Shown: positions 41,079-51,220 of the stretch, piece after piece
Position numbering within the stretch: position 1 is the first letter of the stretch
Layout of the letters: each line of letters begins with the position of its first letter
From: Erigeron canadensis
Taxonomy: Eukaryota > Streptophyta > Magnoliopsida > Asterales > Asteraceae
Direction: 5' to 3'
Assembly: GCF_010389155.1 (NCBI RefSeq)
Contig: NC_057761.1
Span: forward strand, 59,332,587 to 59,396,586
Length of the DNA: 64,000 nucleotides
Notes under the pieces: model-generated
The model's input: only the letters and a program-made list of their open reading frames with translations
What the model was told of the DNA's origin: nothing
Databases searched by the model: none
Position numbers and translations under genes: made by a program

Positions 41079-42884
41079 ATGGCACGCACAAATAAGTGCA
41101 TTACTTCTCGAGAAGGAAGAAAGAACCAATATTTTCATACAGAAGAAATCCTCAAATCAGGAGGATCAAATGAAAGGTGTAGACAACCATTTAAATTGCA
41201 TAATCATGAAACGGGTCAAGTTTGTGGATTCCAATTCAAGACTTTTGAGGAAGAAGGTGAGGCTGAAGATAATGAATTTGATGATACTTTATGGAAGGAA
41301 GAATTGATCGATCATGATAACTGCATGTGGTTATCTTCAGGTGGTGCAGCATCTCCGTCTTCTTGTTATCAGTATGACGGTTTGTTTGGTTGCATGGACC
41401 TTAAGATGGATGTCTGGCTAAATTCTCCATTATCAGCAGCATCACCAAAACCCGGTGCAGTTTCAAGTACACAAGCTACATTCTTTGATGGATCTAAAGT
41501 GAATCCTATGGAAGAAGCGTCTTTAGTTCTAGATCAAAGGAAAGTTTTGAATGAAGATGTATGTGTTCAAGAGAAATTAGAAGAAGTGGTTTCCTGGCTA
41601 GAAACCGCGACTGAGAATGAGTCACCAAGTAGCTTTTCTGCTACGCGTTTCGAAGTTGAAACAGAATCCTCCTCTTGCCATTGTTCCATATGGACTTCAA
41701 AGAAAAGATCAGAGTTAGAGTTGGATGTTGCTACTTCGGTTGACTCTAGTCTTTTTGGAATAACTAATAGCAGTGATAACCACTCGTTATGTTCTTCATC
41801 TTTCAATTCTGACTACTCTTCAGAATTTATGGATTTGGAAGAATTTGGCACCGACAAGCCACTTGTTTGGCCTTCTAATTGGGCATCAGAATGGGGTTCA
41901 GGGACTAAATGGGATTTCCTTATTATGTCTCCTCGTAAGGACCTTCACAAAGTCGGGAATTCACCCAAGGACACTTATAATGTCCTTAGTCCAAGAGTCC
42001 CCAATGGAAAATTGGATTTTAAAAACAGCTGCACTAAAAGGCTACTTTCTGACACAAACACAAACTTACTAGACTGTTTGGATCTAAAGAAAATTAATGG
42101 CATTAATGACGGTAAGAAGATGAAAAGTTGTCCATCAAGGAGAAGAAAATACACCAAAATTAGTACAAAAACAGTACCTTTATCCAGTGTGGACGACTTT
42201 GAAACGTTAACACAAGCCAAAGTTGCCTATGAAAGCGAGTCCACGGGCAGTTTTGAGGGCTTCTCCGATACCTATTGGGTTTCAGACAAAAGTTCAGAAC
42301 TGGCTACATCTAGTTGTGCTACATCAGTTTGCAAAAGTCTTCAACTTTCTACATCTAGTATTAATTCCATCACCGATGAACACATGCTACTTTCATCGTC
42401 TTCTAGTTCTGATCATGCTTCAGAAGTTGAAGCATTTGAAGACACCAAGACTAAATCACCGGTTTTTTGGCCATCCAGTTGTGCATCGGGATGGGGTTCA
42501 GATACTAAATGGGATTCCTTTGTGATGTCACCACGAAAAGATATTTGCATGATCGATAAACCGCCCCATACCTCTCCAGATCTTTTGAGACTCCAAGTTG
42601 TAAATGAAAACATGGATGTAGAAAAAGGTTGCAGCAGAAAGCTTGAGTTCAACAGCGACTCAAAATCCTTAACCAACATGACAAACTGCACATTAACAGT
42701 AGCCACAGAGCAAGCTGAAGTCGAGGCTTTGACCAAGAATTATAAAATAGTTCTGGAAGATCTTTTGTTGGTAGAAAAGTTAATTGCAGAGGGTGCCATT
42801 GAACAAGTATTAGGACTTGGTGAGTTTGATGGACATGAGGGTATCGAATCTGAATTCAACACAGATGGGTTCTGTTTCATTTGA
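41079..42884 (+). CDS. Unidentified 601-residue protein with an internal duplication
   Basis: I do not recognise this gene. The single exon encodes 601 residues from the first ATG; the frame is open a little further upstream behind an AG (ATCACAG), so a 5' intron is possible. The protein is Ser-rich and acidic, without a signal peptide or membrane segment. Its striking feature is a duplicated region of about 110 residues. The core LVWPSNWASEWGSGTKWD and then FLIMSPRKDL (first Trp at residue 264) recurs as VFWPSSCASGWGSDTKWD and SFVMSPRKDI (first Trp at 464), exactly 200 residues apart. Both copies are preceded by a Ser-rich string and SSE-type acidic residues. A basic patch (CPSRRRKYTK) lies between them, at about residues 352-361, and could be a nuclear signal. 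The C-terminus forms a short Leu/Glu helix (EDLLLVEKLIAEGAIEQVL). Its length, base composition and lack of stops support a real gene. Confidence 0.75.
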   Translation: MARTNKCITSREGRKNQYFHTEEILKSGGSNERCRQPFKLHNHETGQVCGFQFKTFEEEGEAEDNEFDDTLWKEELIDHDNCMWLSSGGAASPSSCYQYDGLFGCMDLKMDVWLNSPLSAASPKPGAVSSTQATFFDGSKVNPMEEASLVLDQRKVLNEDVCVQEKLEEVVSWLETATENESPSSFSATRFEVETESSSCHCSIWTSKKRSELELDVATSVDSSLFGITNSSDNHSLCSSSFNSDYSSEFMDLEEFGTDKPLVWPSNWASEWGSGTKWDFLIMSPRKDLHKVGNSPKDTYNVLSPRVPNGKLDFKNSCTKRLLSDTNTNLLDCLDLKKINGINDGKKMKSCPSRRRKYTKISTKTVPLSSVDDFETLTQAKVAYESESTGSFEGFSDTYWVSDKSSELATSSCATSVCKSLQLSTSSINSITDEHMLLSSSSSSDHASEVEAFEDTKTKSPVFWPSSCASGWGSDTKWDSFVMSPRKDICMIDKPPHTSPDLLRLQVVNENMDVEKGCSRKLEFNSDSKSLTNMTNCTLTVATEQAEVEALTKNYKIVLEDLLLVEKLIAEGAIEQVLGLGEFDGHEGIESEFNTDGFCFI

Positions 42885-44517
42885 TGCGTTTTTGTCAAAT
42901 GTAATTACTCTTTTTGTAAAAAAATTTCTTTGTTGCTTCACTAGTCATGTATATTATCTGTGAGTAACATGTATTTTCTTTGATAACTATAAATTATCGC
43001 TATAGCATGTCCCTTTTTAGTTAAAAAATAGCTATCAATTGTATTCTAGCAGGCTAATAAAAGCCGTAATATAGAATGAGTTAATTTGATTTATATTCAC
43101 TTCCTTCCAACATGTAAAATCAGATGACTTAAACATTGTCCAAAACGTTATTACAAGTATAATGCTTTCTACCTCTTCTAACATTTTATTTAAACAACTT
43201 AAATGTTAGATAAGTCAGTGGTATTTTATTAACAACTGTTGAATAAAACATGTACCCACCCACAGGACCAACCATCATAGGAGGGAAGCTACACCAGACC
43301 AGGGTAGTTGGTTCAACTGGGCTCCGCTACATCTACCGTTGAGTAAACATCCAAGAAAAAACCACAAAAAAGGCCTAATCTAAAGGTTAACGAGGATCAC
43401 ACCCCCACCCGGTGTATATAATCTGGCAACTCGACGAGCTAAACTGGTATAATTGTCAGTTACTTTAGTGGTATGACATTTGAAATAATGAAATAGTTTC
43501 CATAGCAAAAAAACTCAACGTTATGGTAATTCAAAATGACACGCCATGTTAATCTTTGGAACCAATGAACCATTTATGTTAAAAGGTGTAGACTTGGGTT
43601 CATTTAAGCAAGCTCTCTAGCTGGCTTATACCGGCCAACGAGATAACAAAAGAGACAAGGCTAAGGCCCTTATTGTAAGTGTGAGGGGAGTCACGGGCCC
43701 CGGGGGGGGGGGGGGTTCAACGTATGGGCCTTAGTTTTCTTATTGATTTTTAATTTAGAAAAAAAAAAAATTTAAAATGTATCAAGTAATAATAATGTAA
43801 TAAATGGTTCCGAAGAATGGTGTGTTGGATGTGTGACCAACTAACCATTGCTATAACCAACTAATGTTTTCTTGAAAATCTGTGAAAAATATACATAACT
43901 AAATGTCTAAATGTTGTTGGAAAATGAAATTTATGCATCTTATATTAGGACAATATATAGTGAAAGGATACTCTAGAGACTATAACAGGTAAATGTTAAC
44001 AAATATGTATATTACAATATACTGGCTGCAACAGGCATGTATTTAACCTTTTTAACAAGCACTACGGGTGAACCGTGTCAAACGAATTGTTATATAACAA
44101 CCACGACAAACTAACGACATATAATAACTTCCGTTATGATTTAACAGATGGTATTAAAATAACCAAATGAAAATAACTTTTAAAATGAGGATAGTCATAA
44201 AAGTGTCATCAACGAACTATGTCAAAAGACAATATTCGCATATGGTGTGAAACTCTAGTGGTACCGTCATCATATGACCATATGAGCTCATAGATGAAAG
44301 TTAAAGGTCACAAGTTCAAAACTTGCAAAAGACAAGTGGAGAAACTATATATTGTAATCCATATGTGAGGATGATGACTTAGCGGATATGAGTTCTATGC
44401 GATATAGACTTTGGATATTAAGACGTACATGAGGTAATTTACTATAAATCTCTATTTCGATAATAACAAATAAATTTTATTGTTGTTTAATATTCAGTAA
44501 AAATATTAGGTAATTTA
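42885..44517. other. Intergenic stretch with SINE-like debris
   Basis: No gene was recognised. A GC-richer patch at 43250-43440 may be an old SINE or LTR fragment, and a G14 run lies at 43702-43715. The SINE-like segment at 44240-44400 is listed separately. Confidence 0.4.
44240..44400 (+). repeat. SINE-like tRNA-derived segment
   Basis: An A box-like stretch (AACTCTAGTGGTACC) is followed about 50 bases on by a B box-like GGTCACAAGTTCAAAACTTG. This is the head structure of a tRNA-derived SINE. No target duplication was found. Confidence 0.4.
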
Positions 44518-45086
44518 TTGACAAAACCGCACCCGGGTAATTTTCATAGTTCACTAGTTCCATTTCATTCTCCTCTGACTTTCATCTGCCATCCTAAAAC
44601 CCTAATTTCTATTCTCCGTTGGTCCAGCCTCCATTCTCTCGACCTTCAATCCTCTGTTCGTTCTCTACCGGTGACAACAGGTAATGGTTCCTCTGCCCTC
44701 CTAATTTCATTGCATTTCATTCCCGGAATCTTGGCCTTCTTTCTCTGTTTATACTCTGTTTATATGATTTTAACCTTTTGTATGTATGTATGTATGTATG
44801 ATTGAATTTATAAATAATCTTGTCCATCTATATCATCATGGCTGTTAGTCAGTACTATATGTTGAGTATATGTAATTTTTCTATATTGTAGATGGATTCT
44901 GAGTGTTTTGAAATTGACCCACAAAGTAATAGCTCAAACAATGTGGACATAGAAGCTCTAAATCATGGAACTTGAATGAATAGATGAAAAATTAGATTTG
45001 TAAAAAAAACTTCTTATTCTTTTCAGTATAAGAAATTTCTCATTTGAACCCACATTTGCATTTGCAGTGTAGGAGCCGGTTGCGGC
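44518..45086 (+). other. Probable 5' leader of the PPR gene, with intron
   Basis: A GC-richer segment to about 44,680 ends in a donor-like ACAACAG|GTAATG. A good acceptor TTTGCAG lies at about 45,067, twenty bases before the PPR start codon. This suggests a spliced 5' UTR. A 95-codon open frame within it is not supported as a gene. Confidence 0.4.
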
Positions 45087-47015
45087 ATGCACATTAATGT
45101 TACACTCATTACCTCCTCCGTCAGGAAACAACTACTACTAATTTCAAATGCTGAATTCGTCCAACTTCGATACTTTTCTGTCACCGCCCCATCTGGGATC
45201 GACCCCCCACCAATTCATCGTCACATTTTTAAATCTCACAACAAGTTGGGTTCTTTTACAGTCGGTGATTCCACATTCTACTCTCTCATTCAAAACCTTG
45301 CTGAAACGGGTGACCTGTCATCTTTGGAGGCAGTTTTTAATCAAATGAAGCGTGAAAGAAGAGTGTTTATAGAGCAGAATTTTATCTTGTGTTTCAAAGC
45401 TTATGGGAAAGCAAAGAAAGCGTATAAAGCTTTAGACTTGTTTGATAGAATGTGGGTTGACTACCAATGCAGACCTAGTGTTCGGTCTTTTAACTCAGTG
45501 ATTAATGTAGTTATACACGAGGGTTTATTTGACAAGGCTCTGGAGTTTTATTCGGCTGTAATTATACAGGACAAACAGATCTCGCCAAATGTGTTAACGT
45601 ATAATTTGATTATTAAAGTGTTGTGTAGATTAGGACTGATTGATAGGGCTATAGAGATGTTTAGGGAGATGCCATTTAGGAAATGCACGCCGGATGTGTT
45701 TACTTACTGTACTTTAATGGATGGATTGTGCAAGGAAGACAGGATTGATGAGGCGGTTTGTCTCTTGGATGAGATGCAAGTTGAGGGATGCTTCCCAAGT
45801 GCAGTAACCTTTAATGTTTTGATCAATGGGTTGTGCAAGAAGGGTGACTTGGCACGCGCGGCAAAAGTTTTGGACAATATGTTTCTAAAAGGTTGTGTCC
45901 CAAATGAAGTAACCTACAACACTCTTATACATGGTCTCTGCCTAAAGGGGAAATTAGACAAGGCGGTTAGTCTTTTAGATAGGATGGTGCGTAATAAATG
46001 TGTTCCTAATGATGTTACATATAGTACACTCATCAACGGGTTGGTAAAGAAAGGAAGAGCTGTTGATGGTGCATCAGTATTAACCTCAATGGAGGAAAGA
46101 GGACGACATCCAAATCAATACATCTATTCTACACTAATAAGTGGGTTATTCAGAGAGGGAAAACCTGAAGTAGCATTGAATATGTGGAAGGAGATGTTAA
46201 GGAAAGGGTTTAAACCAAACATTGTACTTTATAGTACCCTGATAGATGGTTTATGTAGAGAAATGAAACCAGATGAAGCCAGGGATGTTCTAATTGAGAT
46301 GGAAAAGATGGGTTGTAAGCCGAATGCTTTCGTATATAGCTCGCTAATGAAAGGCTATTTTAATACAGGAAACACTGACAAAGCTCTTGATGTATGGAAA
46401 GAGGCAAAAACTAATGATTGTATGCAAAATGAAATTTGCTATAGTGTAGTCATTCATGGGCTATGTAGTAATGGGAAGTTAAAGGAAGCTATAACTGTTT
46501 GGGAGAATATATTGTCAGAAGGGTACAAACCTGATGTTATCGCATACAGTTCACTGATCCATGGCCTTTGCAATAATGGGTCCGTGGAAGAAGGTTTGAA
46601 ACTTTTTAATCAGATGCTATATGCAGGATCTGGCTCTGAGCCTGATATAGTAACTTACAACATACTTTTTAGTGGTTTGTGCAAGAATGGTTCTATTTCA
46701 CATGCAATTGATCTTCTAAACTGCATGCTTAATCATGGTTGTGATCCAGATTTGGTTACCTGTAACATCTTTTTAAAAGCAATAAAAGAACAAGTGAACT
46801 CTCTGCAAGATGGGAGTGAATTCCTTGAAGAACTTGTGATTCGGCTTCACAAGCAAAAGAGAGTTGTAGGAGCTTGTAAGATCATTGAAGTGATGCTTCA
46901 GAAATATCTTATACCAAAAGCATCTACTCTGGAAGTTGTTATTCAAGAAGTCTGTAACCCAAAGAAGATTCGAGCTGCTGTTGACAGATGCTGGAATAAT
47001 GTATATGTTCAGTGA
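45087..47015 (+). CDS. EMB1025: P-class pentatricopeptide repeat protein (EMB1025 / At4g20090-like)
   Basis: Intronless coding region for 642 residues. The sequence runs closely parallel to Arabidopsis At4g20090 (EMB1025, embryo defective), including MDGLCKEDRIDEAVCLLDEM, GCVPNEVTYNTLIHGLCLKG and the C-terminal FLEELVIRL...GACKIIEVMLQKYL segment. About a dozen 35-residue PPR units of the P class run from about residue 55 to 570, each with the V(T)Y(N)TLI.GLC core. No E, DYW or SMR domain follows. P-class proteins bind organellar RNA in a base-specific way and affect its stability, splicing or translation. The N-terminus is poor in acidic residues and rich in Ser, Arg and hydrophobics, fitting an organelle targeting peptide; mitochondrion is more likely than plastid, by inference. 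The start is the first ATG after a probable 5' UTR intron. Confidence 0.92.
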   Translation: MHINVTLITSSVRKQLLLISNAEFVQLRYFSVTAPSGIDPPPIHRHIFKSHNKLGSFTVGDSTFYSLIQNLAETGDLSSLEAVFNQMKRERRVFIEQNFILCFKAYGKAKKAYKALDLFDRMWVDYQCRPSVRSFNSVINVVIHEGLFDKALEFYSAVIIQDKQISPNVLTYNLIIKVLCRLGLIDRAIEMFREMPFRKCTPDVFTYCTLMDGLCKEDRIDEAVCLLDEMQVEGCFPSAVTFNVLINGLCKKGDLARAAKVLDNMFLKGCVPNEVTYNTLIHGLCLKGKLDKAVSLLDRMVRNKCVPNDVTYSTLINGLVKKGRAVDGASVLTSMEERGRHPNQYIYSTLISGLFREGKPEVALNMWKEMLRKGFKPNIVLYSTLIDGLCREMKPDEARDVLIEMEKMGCKPNAFVYSSLMKGYFNTGNTDKALDVWKEAKTNDCMQNEICYSVVIHGLCSNGKLKEAITVWENILSEGYKPDVIAYSSLIHGLCNNGSVEEGLKLFNQMLYAGSGSEPDIVTYNILFSGLCKNGSISHAIDLLNCMLNHGCDPDLVTCNIFLKAIKEQVNSLQDGSEFLEELVIRLHKQKRVVGACKIIEVMLQKYLIPKASTLEVVIQEVCNPKKIRAAVDRCWNNVYVQ

Positions 47016-47636
47016 CAGAGGTGACAAAGTAGTCTAATGTTTACTTGATACTGTAATTACCATTCATTGTTGTAAAAATATAGGTCCAAAATTGTAATTA
47101 CAAACCATTTACATGATCTGGTACCTATCTAACGCTAGTTGAACCCCTCTCATATATATACAAGCCATATTATTTTGCATTTTCCTGATATTTCTGTTCT
47201 AGTTATTGCGTAGAGTAAAATCGGTTTTCGTTGAAAAAGGTTGTTTTTAGTATGGGTCGAAAAGGGCCGGCTGTGTGGAGTTGGATTTTTCTGCTAAAAC
47301 ACTTAATAAAAGCTTAATGCAAGTAGTTTTATGTGTTCATTATGGTTACAAAACATAATTATTACAAAATCTGTCATCATACTGTCACGTTGCCTATGCA
47401 ATTCCAGAAGAATGAAGTGGACCTAGCACCCCTGATTTAGAGTTTTATTTCAAGCTTTAGAAGTACTTATTTTGATTTGTCAAGTTGACTTTAGTTTGAT
47501 TTTGAATAAGATTAACGCTCTTTTGGCCTTTTAAGTTCTTTTAATATCATTTTGTATTGTTTAGAAAGTTAGGGGCGTTACAGAATGGTATGTTGTTGTC
47601 AATCAGTCACCGGCTTTCAGGTACGTACACGATACA

Positions 47637-47678
<42 letters not shown>

Positions 47679-50200
47679 CAATTCCATATGGATATCCATT
47701 TACGCAAACAGTTGGTCTGCTGTAATACTTTGTACATCAACAGTTGGAATGTTTGTTTTAGAATTTAGCTATAAAATATTTTTCGAGGAAGGCATTTTTA
47801 GTCCAGATGTATATGACGAATCGAGAAGATACATATGTTAAACTAGTCAGAATAAGATATAGATTTTGTACTTATGTCGGAAGTTGTATGCTTCTTAGAT
47901 AGTTAGATATCCACCTGGGGCGTCTTGTATCTTTTTCAATATTAGCTAGTTTCTAAAGTCGAACCGCCACTCCGCCAGAGATGAAGGATAACTGAAATGG
48001 ACTCCTCCATAAGTCAGTACCCTAGTATATTTCAATGTTTTAATACCATATTTATTCATATATATTAATTTTGCAGGTATGAGTTCCAGATTCTATAACC
48101 TTACATAAAACAAATTAGACTAAACGACCAAGTGCAGAGTAAAGTAAGTCCACTTCCTCCCGATTTAAAGCAACAAACTCTCCTCAATGTCCATAATACT
48201 CGGTCCACATTTGAGCAAACCAAACTAAACTTGGAGCACAGTCTCACGTCCAATTAAGTCACTTAATTGACCCGTAACTCATGACCTGTGTGACCCGTGA
48301 ACCAACCCGATAAATTCAACTTGGTGATCAAGTTGTGTACAAGATAAATGAGAGAAACCAGTCATGAACGTGTATCTCGATCAGCCACCAAACTTTTCAG
48401 GTATAGCTATCTAGCTGATGTAAAGAAATAAAACCCGCCTGGAAACAAAGAGATTCTTAGAACAGCCTATTCATAATGAACGGATTTTTGGAACTTTCAA
48501 AAAAAAAAAAAAAAAAGAAAAAAGAATACATACAACCTGGCAGTTGACTGAAGGATATATAGATAGAAACAACATACAAAAAGATAACATCATAGCAAAG
48601 CGCGAAATCAAATTTAAAGAAAAGGGAATGAAATTTGAGAATCAAGTCATTAATGCAACACCCAACACCTTCTCTGAATCAGTGGTTTTAATTTTTACTT
48701 TTTGTTGTCTGAAGTGAAAATTAATAATAATCAAAACGAAAATCAAAATTTTAAAATTAAAATAGAAAGGAGTTGGTGACCAGTTTAACCAGGCAATCTT
48801 CACCGAAGATTTTCACCAGGCTACCTTAACCGTTCGCCGGCTCAACTTCATTTCACCAACCCCATATCACCTACCTTTACAAATGGTCTAACATCAAATC
48901 ACATAGCCAAACATATCAATAACAGGAACTCATCAGCCACCAAAAAAGAATGCGAGCAGAAGTGGTTGCCAACTACAGGAAAGGAAACTACATGAACCCC
49001 ATGGAACTACATAGAGACAGTCAAAGAACTAGGGGAATTTTAAAGTGACCCGAGGAATAAACTAGTAAAAAAAAAACTGATCATAAGATGTCATAGAAAA
49101 ACTTGCTTTATTAAACAACAGAAATAAAAGCAATCAAGTAATGTTCTCTCTAAAACTTATAAACATTACACTTTCAATAAAAGATGAATGTGCATTAGGT
49201 TAGATAACTTTAGTCTTCCTCGTGGAAACAATTTTGAAGCAGTCTTCCTTGTGTAACAGTTTATGATCTGGCTAGTGTACACTTTTAATCATGATCAGGC
49301 TGGTTATATCTGAAAGACACTTGGCTCCAATTCAAGATTCTAAAACATTTATATTTTACATTTAGCTAATTAATTTTTCTATAATTCCTATAACTAATAC
49401 TATGATTACATTAGTTAAAAGAAATGATAAATAAAATAGTCATTTTGCAATAATGTGTTTTTGTCGAGTGAATATTTAAATTGGAACAAAAATGTGTTTT
49501 TGCAAAGATGTAATATTTCTTCTTTTTTTTTTAATTAAATCATGTGAGTAAAATGCTCTCAAAATTAAAGACAATGATTTTATGAGAATAATTTTTTTTT
49601 GTCCAAATATATGACTCATATAAATTGATGAATATCTTATTAAAGTACCGAAGTTAAGATTTCATTACCCTTTTCAAAATAGATTTCCCTTATAGATGCA
49701 AACACAGTACAATTTAGCCTAAATTTACCGTAAAAATATAAGGTTTTGCTAAACAAAGCGTTAAGGGCTTTTGTTAAGGTGTATTAATTAGTTGTACACT
49801 TACCATAAAATTCAGGGGCCGATATTTAATATGAAAATATACAACCTTTTTATACACGTTAAGTGAAGCTTTAAGAACTTTTGTAAAAGTGCATTAATTA
49901 ATTATAGACCAATATTTAATATAAAAATATAAAACTTTTTATGTACGTTAAGTTCTTTCGCCATTTTTCAAAAATATATAGGGGAAATGATTTTTCTAAC
50001 TTTAAAGAAAAAGACACAACAGTTCTTTTAGTGGGAAACGTAGATAAAAGCGCAACGAATTCCCAGTTCAACACGTTGGCTCACCATTTCCTACCAAATA
50101 CTTATTTCCATTTTTACCCTCATCTTTCCAACAACAATTTATTAAAACCGCCGTGGTCACAATGACTTCAAGGATAAAACCGTCATTGACAAATAGAATA
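47016..50200. other. Gene-free stretch between the PPR and methyltransferase genes
   Basis: Presumed 3' UTR of the PPR gene, then AT-rich DNA with a TG microsatellite at 47639-47675 and an A-rich run near 48500. A GC-richer patch at 48770-48860 has no recognisable identity. Open frames at 47557-47841, 48457-48645 and 49941-50165 are not supported. Confidence 0.4.
47639..47675. repeat. (TG)n microsatellite, 37 bp
   Basis: An uninterrupted TG repeat of about 18.5 units. Confidence 0.95.
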
Positions 50201-50694
50201 CAAACAACCAAGAAACTTCTATCTGTTATTTGATTTTGGTGTTGTCAATATTTCATCCTCTTGACTTTGAAAAAACACCCCAAATTCAAAACCCTAAATC
50301 ATTTTCTCACCTATTTATATATTTGTTTACATCTGTATCTATATACTCATACATAATTCTTTGATTTTGATCATTATTTCTTCAATTCTTCATTGTTTTG
50401 CATCGGCGCACCGTAATTCAGTTCGAAATTCGTTCATCTGGTATGCCAATTTCAATATTCATTTTTTTTAAAAAATTTATAATTAACTGATAGCATTTTG
50501 TATCTGATTGAATTAATTATAAATTTGAATTTTATATTTTGTGTGTGTGCTTTTGAAATCGATATGTATATATGTGAGTGTAATATAACATTATAATGTT
50601 TAACATAGAAATTTACTACTAGTAATTAATTAGTTCTATTAAGACATTTCGGTTATTCCGTACAATTATTATTAAATAAAATAGAGAACTTAAA

Positions 50695-50960
50695 TAGCAA
50701 GGTAGTTTCTGGTGCTGATACCTGTCATGTTTACATGGGTAAGAGGTTTGATACCGGGGAGTGCGAACGTTTCACTCAGACCGGGGTATCCTCGTGATTG
50801 TTTCCGAACCCTTTCCGTGGCACCTTTACCTAGGGAGGTTTATTCTAAGAACGTCAGGACGCGTAACCATTAGGCCGCCTTGGTGGTGCTTCATGTTCTG
50901 TTTATACGGTGCACCAAAAAAACTGGTGTATCAATTTGTAAATTAGTGGCACCATTCAAA
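50695..50960 (-). repeat. SINE-like GC-rich insertion in the methyltransferase 5' region
   Basis: A GC-rich island in AT-rich DNA between the likely non-coding first exon (ending at a CATCTG|GTATGCC donor near 50440) and the first coding exon. On the minus strand GGCGGCCTAATGGTTACGC and GGGTTCGGAAAC resemble A and B boxes. No target duplication was established. Confidence 0.35.
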
Positions 50961-51220
50961 ATGGTGCATCGGGATACATGTCAGCACAATAATCCTCCTT
51001 TGAATTGTCACTGCAGTTTTTGCTGTTAAGCCCATGTCTTACATAACTTTTTGTTATAATATGTACTCTACCTGTTCTTGGTCGGCTGCATAACTATGTC
51101 TATTGAGTAACTTCAATTTGGGTGTATTGTTGATTTTAATTGTTTTGAATATTCTGATAACAGGTTTTGGCGATTGCGGAGATTTTTCTGAAAAATATTT
51201 AACGTCTAGTATTTGATATA

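Noticed and set aside
42413..42736. Long open frames on the other strand and other frames within the 601-residue gene
   Set aside because: Shadow frames of the real coding exon; no family motifs.
47639..47675. CRISPR-like or tandem array suggestion
   Set aside because: It is a simple TG microsatellite; no spacer-repeat structure occurs anywhere in this eukaryotic window.
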